NCBI GenBank assembly: GCA_905181815.1
Contig: CAJIZA010000004.1
Span: 62,001 to 126,000, forward strand
Length of the DNA: 64,000 nucleotides
Source of the DNA: an uncultured Planktomarina sp.
Lineage (GTDB): Bacteria; Pseudomonadota; Alphaproteobacteria; Rhodobacterales; Rhodobacteraceae
Reading direction: 5' to 3'
The translations under genes and the position numbers were made by a program. The notes under the pieces are model-generated. The model was not told the DNA's origin, did not search any database, and saw only the letters and a list, made by a program, of their open reading frames with translations. Shown here in pieces: positions 44,682 through 53,685 of this stretch; the stretch's first letter is position 1, and every line of letters begins with the position of its first letter.

Positions 44682-45626
44682 ATGCAGCTTCAGCATCTAT
44701 TGGGGATTGAACCCCTACATCCCCAAAGCATCACCGAAATACTGGATTTGGCAGATCACTATGCCGACCAAAACAGAACCAGAGAGCGCAATAGCGAAGC
44801 TTTGGCTGGCTGCACTCAGATCAATATGTTTTTCGAAAACTCAACCCGCACTCAAGCCAGCTTTGAAATCGCAGGCAAGAAATTAGGGGCGGATGTGATG
44901 AATATGGCCATGCAAGCCAGCTCAATCAAAAAGGGTGAGACCCTCATCGATACGGCGCTGACACTAAATGCCATGCACCCCGATCTTCTGGTGGTGCGTC
45001 ATCCGCATTCTGGCGCCGTGGATCTCTTGGCGCAGAAAGTAAATTGCGCGGTGCTCAACGCCGGTGACGGGCGGCATGAACACCCCACGCAAGCACTGTT
45101 GGATGCGCTCACCATCCGCCGATCCAAAGGCCGCTTACACCGCCTCAATATCGCCATTTGCGGCGATATTGCCCACAGCCGCGTGGCCCGCTCTAACCTC
45201 ATTTTGCTGGGCAAAATGGAAAACCGCGTTCGCCTTGTGGGCCCAGCAACGCTGATGCCGGCGGGAATTGGCGAGTTTGGTGCAGAAGTCTTTCACGATA
45301 TGGAAGACGGCTTGAAGGATGTAGATGTGGTGATGATGCTGCGCCTGCAACGCGAGCGTATGGATGGCGGCTTCATCCCCTCCGAACGCGAATATTATCA
45401 CCGCTATGGTTTGAATGCCGCGAAAATTAGCCACGCCAAGCCAGATGTCATTGTCATGCACCCCGGCCCGATGAACCGCGGCGTTGAAATCGACGGTGAG
45501 ATCGCTGACGATTTAAACCGCAGTGTCATACAAGAACAGGTCGAGATGGGCGTGGCGGTGCGCATGGCGGCCATGGATATATTGATGCGCAACAGGCGCC
45601 AAGCTACAAGGGAGGCGCAGGCATGA
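44682..45626 (+). CDS. pyrB: Aspartate carbamoyltransferase catalytic subunit
   Basis: This 314-residue enzyme makes carbamoyl-aspartate in pyrimidine synthesis. The carbamoyl-phosphate loop [13 protein letters not shown] is intact, as are [42 protein letters not shown] and [13 protein letters not shown]. The ATG at 44682 has GAGAGG 5 nt upstream. No pyrI is present. The enzyme is probably of the type that assembles with an inactive dihydroorotase homologue, which is encoded just downstream. Confidence 0.95.
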   Translation: MQLQHLLGIEPLHPQSITEILDLADHYADQNRTRERNSEALAGCTQINMFFENSTRTQASFEIAGKKLGADVMNMAMQASSIKKGETLIDTALTLNAMHPDLLVVRHPHSGAVDLLAQKVNCAVLNAGDGRHEHPTQALLDALTIRRSKGRLHRLNIAICGDIAHSRVARSNLILLGKMENRVRLVGPATLMPAGIGEFGAEVFHDMEDGLKDVDVVMMLRLQRERMDGGFIPSEREYYHRYGLNAAKISHAKPDVIVMHPGPMNRGVEIDGEIADDLNRSVIQEQVEMGVAVRMAAMDILMRNRRQATREAQA

Positions 45627-45669
45627 CCCTCGGCTTCCCATCCGTCCCCCTTGACTGGAGACTTTGCGA

Positions 45670-45771
45670 ATGAACGAACCCAAAGATCCCCGCATGTCGG
45701 GAAAAATTGCCATGTATGTACTGATTTTCAGCGCCGCTCTGGTAGCTTTAATGGTGTGGGTGGCCGGATGA
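45670..45771 (+). CDS. Single-pass membrane microprotein (33 residues) in the pyr operon
   Basis: ATG 45670 with GGAG upstream starts a 33-residue product: a polar N-terminus (MNEPKDPRMSGKIAMY) and one hydrophobic helix (VLIFSAALVALMVWVAG). Its stop overlaps the following pyrC-like start (ATGA at 45768-45771), which is good evidence that it is translated. It lies 43 bp after pyrB. I do not recognise a named family. It may be a small regulator or a translational coupler for the downstream gene. Confidence 0.65.
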   Translation: MNEPKDPRMSGKIAMYVLIFSAALVALMVWVAG

Positions 45772-47027
45772 CCTCACTGCGCATTACAAATGTTAACTTG
45801 GTTGATCCAGAGAGCCAGACCGTCGAGCTGGGCAATTTGAGCATCAAAAATGGCTACATTTCCGCCAATGATCCTAGCTTGCTGAGCCTAGACGGCCAGG
45901 GTAAATATCTCGCTCCAGGCATTGTCGACATTGGCGCAAAAGTTTGCGAACCGGGCGAGCGGCATAAGGAAAGTTTTCGCTCCGCTGGCCTATCCGCTGC
46001 CGCAGGCGGGGTGACCACTTTAATCACACGGCCAGACACAGACCCGGCTATTGATAGCCCCGAAACCCTTGAATTTGCCAACCGCAGGGCACGGGCCACC
46101 TGCGCCGTACGCAGCTATCAAATCGCGGCGCTTACAAAAGGGCGTTTGGGCAAGGAAATGACCGAGATCGGGTTTTTGCAAGACGCCGGAGCGATTGCCT
46201 TTAGCGATTGCGACGCGGTTGTCACCAATACCAAAGTCCTCTCTCGCGCGCTCATCTATGCACGGCAATTGGGGGCTTTAGTCATTGGGCACCCGCAAGA
46301 CCCAGGCCTGTCACAGGGGGCTGCGGCCACCTCCGGCAAATTTGCAACCCTGCGCGCGATTCCGGCGGTCTCCCCCATGGCCGAGCGTTTGGGGCTTGAG
46401 CGGGATTTGGCCATAGTAGAAATGACCGGCGCGAAATATCATGCGGATCAACTCTCCACCGCCCTAGCCCTGCCAGCCTTAGAGCGAGCCAAACAACAAG
46501 GCCTGGATGTGACCGCTGGGGTCAGCATTCATCACCTGACGCTCAACGAACTGGACGTCGCCGATTATCGCAGCTTTTTTAAAGTCAAACCCCCGTTGCG
46601 CTCCGAAGAGGATCGGCTGGCGATGGTTTCTGCCCTCGCAAGCGGGTTGATTGATATCATCAGCTCCATGCACACGCCACAGGACGAAGAGTCCAAACGT
46701 CTGCCCTATGAGCAAGCCGCCTCTGGGGCTGTGGCATTGGAGACACTTTTGCCAGCTGCCTTGCGCCTTTTCCATGCCGGACATTTGAGTTTGCCTCAGT
46801 TGTTCCGGGCCCTGTCGCTCAACCCCTCGCGGCGCTTGGGTCTGGACAGTGGTCGATTGAGCCTGGGAGCACCTGCAGATCTTATCTTATTTGACCCCGA
46901 TGTGCCCTTCGCTCTGGATCGATTTTCGCTCCGGTCTAAATCCAAAAATACCCCCTTCGACGGGCAACGCCTGCAAGGCCGTGTTTTGGCGACATTCGTC
47001 GGTGGTAAGGAAGTCTACACAAGATGA
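45768..47027 (+). CDS. Dihydroorotase homologue lacking catalytic residues (PyrC'/PyrX-like)
   Basis: This 419-residue amidohydrolase-fold protein aligns with class I dihydroorotase throughout. However, the metal-binding HxH (residues 56 and 58 in PGIVDIGAKVCEPG) is G-A-K, the substrate arginine two residues later is Cys60, and the catalytic aspartate in the xATDHAP-type motif is methionine (ISSMHTPQ). The SIHHLTLNE and KVKPPLRSEEDR segments remain. In Pseudomonas a similar inactive homologue is needed to assemble aspartate carbamoyltransferase, and that role is likely here. A working dihydroorotase must be encoded elsewhere. The start ATG overlaps the microprotein stop, and its own stop overlaps plsY. 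Confidence 0.85.
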   Translation: MTSLRITNVNLVDPESQTVELGNLSIKNGYISANDPSLLSLDGQGKYLAPGIVDIGAKVCEPGERHKESFRSAGLSAAAGGVTTLITRPDTDPAIDSPETLEFANRRARATCAVRSYQIAALTKGRLGKEMTEIGFLQDAGAIAFSDCDAVVTNTKVLSRALIYARQLGALVIGHPQDPGLSQGAAATSGKFATLRAIPAVSPMAERLGLERDLAIVEMTGAKYHADQLSTALALPALERAKQQGLDVTAGVSIHHLTLNELDVADYRSFFKVKPPLRSEEDRLAMVSALASGLIDIISSMHTPQDEESKRLPYEQAASGAVALETLLPAALRLFHAGHLSLPQLFRALSLNPSRRLGLDSGRLSLGAPADLILFDPDVPFALDRFSLRSKSKNTPFDGQRLQGRVLATFVGGKEVYTR

Positions 47028-47632
47028 TTGTTGAACTGACCAGCGCAGCTGAACTCTTGGCCTTTTGGGCCATTGCCGGATATCTCCTCGGCGCAATCCC
47101 CTTTGGCATCGTCACGGCGCGGATCTTGGGCCTCGGAGATTTACGTAAAATTGGGTCAGGCAATATCGGGGCCACGAACGTGCTGCGTACCGGCTCCAAA
47201 CTAGGCGCTGCTTTAACACTGATCGGTGATGCGGGCAAAGCGGGTGCCGCAGTACTTTTGGCCCGCGCATTGGCCGCCGAGGATGCGGCGCAAATTTCTG
47301 GGTTCGCTGCCTTTTTTGGTCATTGCTATCCCATTTGGCTGAAATTCAAAGGCGGGAAAGGCGTGGCCACCTTCTTTGGCCTGCTCTTTGCCCTGACCTG
47401 GCCGATTGGTGTTGCCGCGGGCGCCACATGGCTCGCCACTGCAGCCATTTTTCGTTACTCCAGCCTCGCCGCGCTTCTCACCGCAGCGTTGACACCTCTT
47501 TGGATAATCTTTTTTAGTTTCAGTAATTTATTTTTTCTTTCCCTCTGCCTCGCCAGTGTGATTTATTGGCGTCACAGAGAAAATATTATCCGCTTGATCC
47601 GCTCACAGGAGCGTAGGATTGGGCCAAAATAG
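47024..47632 (+). CDS. plsY: Glycerol-3-phosphate acyltransferase PlsY
   Basis: This 202-residue membrane enzyme acylates glycerol-3-phosphate from acyl-phosphate. Family motifs are GSGNIGATNVLRTGSK, GHCYPIWLKFKGGKGVATFFG and the C-terminal RHRENIIRL. About five membrane segments are visible. It starts inside the pyrC-like stop (ATGA) and ends the pyrB cluster. Confidence 0.94.
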   Translation: MIVELTSAAELLAFWAIAGYLLGAIPFGIVTARILGLGDLRKIGSGNIGATNVLRTGSKLGAALTLIGDAGKAGAAVLLARALAAEDAAQISGFAAFFGHCYPIWLKFKGGKGVATFFGLLFALTWPIGVAAGATWLATAAIFRYSSLAALLTAALTPLWIIFFSFSNLFFLSLCLASVIYWRHRENIIRLIRSQERRIGPK

Positions 47633-47770
47633 AGTGACTTTGGCGGCTTTCAATGACCTTTACCGCGCGGCTGCATGACGGCAATCGCAGCGGATGTTGG
47701 CCGGTGGTACCTTAATCCAAAAGCCAGTTTATAGCACAGGTTGAACGCCCAACCGCGGGTGCTCAAATCT

Positions 47771-49142
47771 TTAGTAGGAATAATCGGCGTAAATTTGGGT
47801 CAAATCCCCTTGCCAATCGCCATGGTAGCGCGCCAGAAGCTCATCCGCAGGGGTTTGGCCGCTCTCAAGGCTGTCTTGCAGCGCGTTTAGAAAATGGGTT
47901 TCGTCTGGTACGAGCCCGCCTGCCCCGCCTCGCCCACGCGCGGTGAGGCCTGCATGTGAAATCGCCACCGCTTGCCTGGCCAGATCCATCATTTTGATCC
48001 CGCCAGCTTCGGCTTGGAGCCCATCGTCTGACGCACCAATCCGCAATTCATCACGGGTTTGCGCATCCATGCCTTTTACCAAATCCCAAGCCGCATCCAG
48101 CGCAGTTTGATCGTACAAAAGCCCAACCCAAAAGGCCGGCAAAGCGCAAAGACGTCGCCAAGGCCCGCCATCCGCGCCGCGCATTTCCATGAATTGTTTG
48201 ATCCGTGCTTCAGGGAAGATAGTCGTCAGGTGATCGGCCCAATCGCTGAGTGTGGGCACTTCGCCAGGTAACGCAGGCAGTTTGCCTTTGAGGAAGTCGC
48301 GGAAAGATTGACCCAAGGCATTGATGTATTTACCATCACGATAGACAAAATACATCGGCACATCTAAGGCGTAGTCCACATACCGCTGAAATCCCATGCC
48401 ATCTTCAAAAACAAAGGGCAGCATCCCTGTGCGGTCCGCATCCAAATCCCGCCACACCCGCGCGCGCCAAGATTTATGGCCATTCACCTGGCCCTCAAAG
48501 AAAGGGAGAATTGGCAAAAAGCGCGGTTGCGACCGGCTGCAGAGCCAGAGCCACGCGAAATTTTTGCACCATATCCGCCTCGGAGGCAAAATCGAGATTA
48601 ACCTGTACCGTACAGGTGCGCCGCATCATCGTACGGCCCATTGTGCCCACCTTACCCATGTAGGCGTCCATCAACTTATAACGGCCCTTAGGCATCAAGC
48701 TCACGTCTTCGTGCTTCCAGATAGGCGCGGCTCCAAGACCGATGAAGCCGACGCCAATTTTATCAGCAATTTGCTTCACCTCGCGCAGGTGCACATTCAC
48801 CTCGTCACAGGTTTCATGGATAGTCTCAAGCGGTGCACCCGAAAGCTCCAGCGCTCCACCCGGCTCAAGACTCACATTAGCGCCATCTTTGGTCAGTCCG
48901 ATGAGATAGCCATTTTCCTCGACCGGCGCCCAGTTAAACTGATCACGCAACCCTTGCAAAATAGAGAGCACAGACCGCCCACCTTCATAGGGCAACGGGG
49001 CCAGCGTATCTTTGCAATAGCCGAATTTTTCATGTTCCGTGCCGATGCGCCAATCGCTTTTCGGTTTGTTGCCCTTTTCAAGCAACAATGCCAATTGGTC
49101 AAAGCTTTCGATCAGGCCTCCACCAGATTGTGGAATAGACAT
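47771..49142 (-). pseudogene. gshA: Glutamate-cysteine ligase, frameshifted as sequenced
   Basis: ATG 49142 (GGAG about 9 nt upstream) begins the class II plant/alphaproteobacterial glutamate-cysteine ligase: IGTEHEKFGY, LEPGGALELSGAPL, GLGAAPIW, TVQVNLDF. The frame stops at TGA 48495-48497 right after FANSPFL. The rest (GQVNGHKSWRARVWRDLDAD, then GMLPFVFEDGMGF) continues in another frame to 47771. Removing one A from AAA at 48497-48499 (T on the coding strand) restores NSPFLEGQVNG, exactly as expected for the family. The enzyme makes gamma-glutamylcysteine for glutathione and is usually needed, so a sequencing error is likely. Confidence 0.85.
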
Positions 49143-49213
49143 AGGGGAGACTCCGCTTTTCTTAAGTTTACCTTTCACAGGTGGCCTCTCATAAACGGCA
49201 AGTCAAGACAGTG

Positions 49214-49726
49214 TTAATGAAGTTTTCGGCGATTGCGTTGCCAGATGAGAAATAAATCTGGGCCACGCCCCTGGCTGGCGGCCTCAGCTTGGGCATAATT
49301 CACCCCAGGCAAGGCTACCAAAGCATCAAAGAGCTTGCCTGTACCCTCTGCATCACCCGGCACAGAAAGCATGCCCTCGGGGCCAAAAAATACCCAAGTG
49401 GTGAGGCCGCGCATATTTCGGTGCAACTCAATGCGCTCCAGAGTGTCGAGTGAAATGGAACGGCCCATGCCAGCGGCCAAATAGCTCACTTGCCGCTCAT
49501 CGACCTCCACGACCCCCCCACCGCCATGGCCTGCGGGAAATTTGAAACGGCGATAGGCGTCATGGCCGATCAATCCGCCCATAACAGCGATCACCGCGCC
49601 AGCAAGCCGGGTCGTACCAAAGCTGCTGAACACGATCATCAGCCCAGTGATCAGAACCAAACCGGCAAAGATAAATCCCCGGTATTTTCGTAAACTGCGG
49701 CGCGCTTCTGGACGGATAAAGCTCAT
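49214..49726 (-). CDS. Two-helix membrane protein of unknown function
   Basis: This 170-residue protein has a positively charged N-terminus (RPEARRSLRKYR), two hydrophobic segments (about 18-35 and 39-56) and a soluble C-terminal domain (VEVDERQVSYLA, ISLDTLERIELHR, TWVFFGPEG) that resembles a PH-like barrel. I do not recognise the family beyond a conserved Rhodobacteraceae hypothetical. The ATG at 49726 overlaps the rsmE stop (ATGA) with GGGG upstream, so it is coupled to rsmE. Confidence 0.75.
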   Translation of the reverse strand: MSFIRPEARRSLRKYRGFIFAGLVLITGLMIVFSSFGTTRLAGAVIAVMGGLIGHDAYRRFKFPAGHGGGGVVEVDERQVSYLAAGMGRSISLDTLERIELHRNMRGLTTWVFFGPEGMLSVPGDAEGTGKLFDALVALPGVNYAQAEAASQGRGPDLFLIWQRNRRKLH

Positions 49727-50442
49727 TGCCAATCCCCCAAAGCACTCTGCCAAAGGGTCAGTGCCGCCACTGCGGCCGTATCCGCACGCAAAATCCTAGG
49801 ACCGAGCGACACTCCATGCGCCTGGGGCATCTCATTGAGTCGCGTCCGCTCGGCTGGGCTAAATCCCCCCTCCGGTCCGATCAAAACGGCCCAGGGACCC
49901 GCCAGCGATGGCAAGCCCACACCGGATCTCAGACGGGTCTCATCACAAAACATGATCTGGCGCTGCGCATCCCACCCGTCCAGCAGCTTTGAGAGTTTTT
50001 GAAGCTCATGCACTGGCGGCACATAGGTGCCGCCACATTGCTCGGCGGCCTCCACCGCGTGATTTTGCAAGCGTTCTTGGCGGATTCGCTCAGAATTGGT
50101 AAAATCACTCTGCATCGGCAGGATCTGCGCCGCGCCCATTTCTGTAGCTTTTTCAACGATGAAATCAGTGCGTGCCTTTTTGATTGGTGCGAAGATCAAC
50201 CACAGATCGGGCGGCATCTGCATTGGCTTGGATTGGCGTTCACAGAGCAAGATGCAATTGCGTTTACCGGCCTGCACCACCCGCCCCAACCACTCACCAT
50301 CTTCACCGTTGAACAGTTCAAGAACCTCACCCACGCCTTTGCGCATTACACCGAAAAGGTAGTGAGATTGCTCACGGCTCAAAGGAACCGATTGCCCCGC
50401 CCCCAGCGGGTGATTTACATGTAGTCGAATAATTGAAGCCAT
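49723..50442 (-). CDS. rsmE: 16S rRNA (uracil(1498)-N(3))-methyltransferase
   Basis: This SPOUT-class methyltransferase of 239 residues methylates U1498 of 16S rRNA. The N-terminal PUA-like domain and the knotted SAM site (VLIGPEGGFSPAERTRLNE) with RILRADTAAVAALTL are typical. I start at ATG 50442 (MASIIRLHVNHP, family-like); a TTG seven codons earlier is possible. The start is only 12 bp from the divergent ubiA start, so the promoter must lie inside ubiA. Confidence 0.92.
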   Translation of the reverse strand: MASIIRLHVNHPLGAGQSVPLSREQSHYLFGVMRKGVGEVLELFNGEDGEWLGRVVQAGKRNCILLCERQSKPMQMPPDLWLIFAPIKKARTDFIVEKATEMGAAQILPMQSDFTNSERIRQERLQNHAVEAAEQCGGTYVPPVHELQKLSKLLDGWDAQRQIMFCDETRLRSGVGLPSLAGPWAVLIGPEGGFSPAERTRLNEMPQAHGVSLGPRILRADTAAVAALTLWQSALGDWQ

Positions 50443-50454
50443 GGAGCATAAGAT

Positions 50455-51414
50455 ATGACGCAATCGGGCAAATCACCAGAGGGGCAAGTTGCCGATGCGG
50501 TAAAAGATAATTGGGTCGATCGCTACGCGCCACCGGCCACCCGCCCCTATTTGCGCCTGTCCCGTGCCGACCGTCCTATTGGCACTTGGCTGCTTTATAT
50601 CCCCTGTATTTGGGGCATTCTTTTAGCGGCACTCCAGGCACAGGATTTCCAGGCCTGGGATTTGTGGCTGATTCTTGGCTGCGGTGCCGGCGCCTGGTTA
50701 ATGCGCGGCGCAGGTTGCACATGGAATGACATCACCGACCGGAAATTTGATGCCCAAGTCGCCCGCACCCGGTCGCGCCCGATTCCATCGGGGCAGGTTA
50801 CGGTCCGCGGAGCGCTGCTTTGGATGGTTGCCCAGGCGCTCATTGCATTTTGCATTCTGATCAGCTTTGGCACGCCCGCAGTTCTGATTGGCGTTGCCAG
50901 TCTTGGCTTTGTTGCGATTTACCCCTTTGCCAAGCGGTTAACCTGGTGGCCGCAGGTGTTTCTAGGCCTCGCATTCAACTGGGGCGCCTTGTTGGGATGG
51001 GTGGCCCATAGTGGCCGCTTGAACTGGCCTGCCGTGCTCCTGTATCTTGCGGGCATTGCTTGGACCCTGTTTTATGACACCATCTACGCGCATCAGGACA
51101 GAGAGGATGACGCGCTGATTGGCGTGAAATCCACTGCGCGCCTTTTTGGGAAAAGCAGCCCGCAATGGCTGCACGCCTTTGCCATTCTGAGCGCTGGTTT
51201 GATGGCGCTGGCTATCTATGTCGCCCTCCCCGCCGCCAGGCCGGCACAGATGTTCACCGCCCAACTGGGTACAGCGGGATTTGCAACCCATATGCTCTGG
51301 CAAATGCGTCAGCTCGACATCGACAATGTGCCCTTGTTGCTGCATCTGTTTCGGGCAAATCGGGAGGCGGGCTTGATCCCTGTGCTGTTTTTCGCCGTCA
51401 CTGTTATGCTGTGA
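50455..51414 (+). CDS. ubiA: 4-hydroxybenzoate polyprenyltransferase
   Basis: This 319-residue membrane prenyltransferase attaches the polyprenyl tail to 4-hydroxybenzoate in ubiquinone synthesis. The two Asp-rich motifs are NDITDRKFDAQVARTRSRP and YDTIYAHQDREDD. Seven to nine hydrophobic helices are visible. GGAG lies 8 nt before the ATG at 50455. It uses the product of the polyprenyl synthase encoded in the same window. Confidence 0.94.
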   Translation: MTQSGKSPEGQVADAVKDNWVDRYAPPATRPYLRLSRADRPIGTWLLYIPCIWGILLAALQAQDFQAWDLWLILGCGAGAWLMRGAGCTWNDITDRKFDAQVARTRSRPIPSGQVTVRGALLWMVAQALIAFCILISFGTPAVLIGVASLGFVAIYPFAKRLTWWPQVFLGLAFNWGALLGWVAHSGRLNWPAVLLYLAGIAWTLFYDTIYAHQDREDDALIGVKSTARLFGKSSPQWLHAFAILSAGLMALAIYVALPAARPAQMFTAQLGTAGFATHMLWQMRQLDIDNVPLLLHLFRANREAGLIPVLFFAVTVML

Positions 51415-51467
51415 TTGATCCCACAGCAGTCCCGCTCTAGAAGACTTCGGGAACGTAGGAAAAATTG

Positions 51468-53354
51468 ATGCGCATTATTCCAGTTATTTTATCTGCACTT
51501 GCCTTCGCAGCTGCAGGCATTGGGGCATATTTTGCCGCAGGCCTCACTGTGTCATGGATTGAAAATAGCTCTGCCACTGCCGTTGAAAAACGCCTGGCCT
51601 TGGAAGGCTTTGACTGGGCCAGCGTGCAAACTGATGGGTTAAAGGTTGTTTTGGAAGGCGAGGCCGCCTCTGAAGCCCTGCGTTTTAAGGCCTTGGCCGC
51701 AGCGGGGCAAATCGTTGAGGCGGCGCGGGTAATTGATAATTTCACCATCATCGACAGCCGCCCACCCGTTGCACCCAAGTTTTCTGTCGAAATATTGCGC
51801 AATGGCAAAAATATTTCTCTGATCGGATTGGTTCCTACCAGAGCCGATAATGCCAATTTCAAAGACCGAGTCGCGCACATAGCCGGCGATTTACCCGTAG
51901 CCAATTTCCTCGAAACCGCAGATTATCCGGTGCCGGATGCCTGGTCCTCGGTCATATCCTATGGTCTTTTGGCTTTGGAGCGATTGGAACGCTCGAAGAT
52001 TTCAATCGGCGAGACGCAGGTTGAGATTGAGGCCATCGGCGAATCCGAAGCGCAAAAATCCAAACTTTTGGACGAGCTGACCCGCCGCACCCCTGCCGAT
52101 ATCACCTCAAAGATTGACATCAGCGCTCCGCGCCCGGTGATCACCCCTTTCACATTACGGTTTCGCATCACCGCAAATGGCGCCTCCTTCGACGCCTGCA
52201 GTGCAGATAGCCCGGAAGCGGCCGCGGAAATTCTTGCTGCGGCAAAGGCGGCAGGCCTGGCCGAAGAGGCCACCTGCCGGGAGGGTCTTGGCGTACCGTC
52301 CCCTCTGTGGAGCAAGGCAGCAACACAGGCCATTGCTGCCCTTGCCAAACTGGGCGGCGGATCTGTGACCCTTAGCGATGCCAGTGCAACACTCACTGCC
52401 CCCGCGGGAACTGATCCAGCCTTGTTTGACACTATCACCAGCCTGCTGGACGGCGATTTACCAGAGGTATTTGCGCTCAATTCCATACTATTGATCGCCC
52501 CTGAAACCCCAAAAGATGACATGACCATCCCAGAAATGGTCGCCACCCTCTCACCCGAAGGCCAAGTACAAATTCGCGGACCAGTCATCAACCCCCGTGC
52601 ACAACGAATTCTGCAGACCTTTGCCTATGCAGTGTTTGGACGTGAGGATGTTTACCTATCGACCAAGCTGCAATACAACCTACCCGAAGGTTGGATGGTA
52701 CGAAGCATGGCGAGCTTGGCCGGTCTGAGCAAACTCAACTCTGGACTTGCCACAGTGTCTCCCAATGCCATTGACATCACCGGGCTTACAGGCCGCCACG
52801 CCGCAAAAACTGATATTGCGCAAATTTTAATTGATCGCCTCGGCGATGGTACAGAGTTTGAACTGGACGTGACCTACCTTGAAGAGCTGGACCCTTTGGC
52901 CCGGATGCTGAACGGTGCGGAATGTGTGGCAGAAATCGCCGACTTGGCCAGTAAAAATAAAATAAAATTCGAGCCCGGCTCTGCCACGCTCGACGATAAT
53001 AGCCGCGACACTGTGCAAGCCATTGCAGAGGTGTTTGACCGCTGCCTCGAAGCTCCCATTGAGATCGGCGGCCATACCGACAGTCAAGGGCGTGAAGAAA
53101 TGAACCTCAACCTCAGCAAGGGGCGCGCCGAGGCCGTGCTCACGGCCCTGCGCGGCGCCCGTGTTAAGCTCAAGTCCTTAACGGCAGATGGCTATGGGGA
53201 AACCCAACCGATTGCCGATAACAGCACCGAAGACGGCCGCAAAGCCAATCGGCGCATTGAGTTTCGCCTCCTGACGCCAGCCACTCTCGAAGAGCCAGCA
53301 ATGCAGTCCCAAACATCCGATACGGCCACCGCTGAGGAGACCAGCAATGAATAG
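51468..53354 (+). CDS. OmpA-family envelope protein with BON-like modules
   Basis: This 628-residue protein has a signal anchor (about 1-25) and repeated BON-like modules related to those in the protein at 1658-3805 (for example RPPVAPKFSVEIL and PRPVITPFTLRFRI about 115 residues apart). Its C-terminal OmpA domain is intact: GHTDSQGREEMNLNLSKGRA, DGYGETQPIADN and KANRRIEFRL. It can therefore bind peptidoglycan diaminopimelate. The ATG at 51468 has AGGA 7 nt upstream. The small coiled-coil gene overlaps its last 8 bp. Confidence 0.88.
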   Translation: MRIIPVILSALAFAAAGIGAYFAAGLTVSWIENSSATAVEKRLALEGFDWASVQTDGLKVVLEGEAASEALRFKALAAAGQIVEAARVIDNFTIIDSRPPVAPKFSVEILRNGKNISLIGLVPTRADNANFKDRVAHIAGDLPVANFLETADYPVPDAWSSVISYGLLALERLERSKISIGETQVEIEAIGESEAQKSKLLDELTRRTPADITSKIDISAPRPVITPFTLRFRITANGASFDACSADSPEAAAEILAAAKAAGLAEEATCREGLGVPSPLWSKAATQAIAALAKLGGGSVTLSDASATLTAPAGTDPALFDTITSLLDGDLPEVFALNSILLIAPETPKDDMTIPEMVATLSPEGQVQIRGPVINPRAQRILQTFAYAVFGREDVYLSTKLQYNLPEGWMVRSMASLAGLSKLNSGLATVSPNAIDITGLTGRHAAKTDIAQILIDRLGDGTEFELDVTYLEELDPLARMLNGAECVAEIADLASKNKIKFEPGSATLDDNSRDTVQAIAEVFDRCLEAPIEIGGHTDSQGREEMNLNLSKGRAEAVLTALRGARVKLKSLTADGYGETQPIADNSTEDGRKANRRIEFRLLTPATLEEPAMQSQTSDTATAEETSNE

Positions 53355-53676
53355 AACCGAGTTTATCTTCACAATCGCGATCATCCTCTTTGTAGCATTT
53401 TGCTTGGGATGGTTCGCAAATTGGCTGGTTCATCGCTTTAGCCGCGTCAGCCAATCCGATATTGGCGAATTGGATAAATTGGCCCAATCGGTGCATGAGG
53501 CTGAAGAAATACGCGACAAGGCCATCGCTTATATGGAACAGCGTGAAGCCGAAATGAGCAACAAATTGTCACAAACTGAAGCGGAACTCGGCGCGGCAAT
53601 GGAAGGGCTGCGTGTCGCAAGGACGGAAGCTGAGGAATTGCGTAGTTATATCGAGCGGCAAAACTCTGGCGGATAG
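53347..53676 (+). CDS. Membrane-anchored coiled-coil protein
   Basis: This 109-residue protein has an N-terminal membrane helix (about 7-27, IFTIAIILFVAFCLGWFANW) followed by a charged coiled coil from about 40 to 105 (HEAEEIRDKAIAYMEQREAE). It overlaps the OmpA-type gene by 8 bp and is surely coexpressed with it. Function is unknown; the arrangement suggests an inner-membrane partner of the OmpA-type protein. It converges with moaE. Confidence 0.78.
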   Translation: MNRTEFIFTIAIILFVAFCLGWFANWLVHRFSRVSQSDIGELDKLAQSVHEAEEIRDKAIAYMEQREAEMSNKLSQTEAELGAAMEGLRVARTEAEELRSYIERQNSGG

Positions 53677-53685
53677 AATGCGCGA

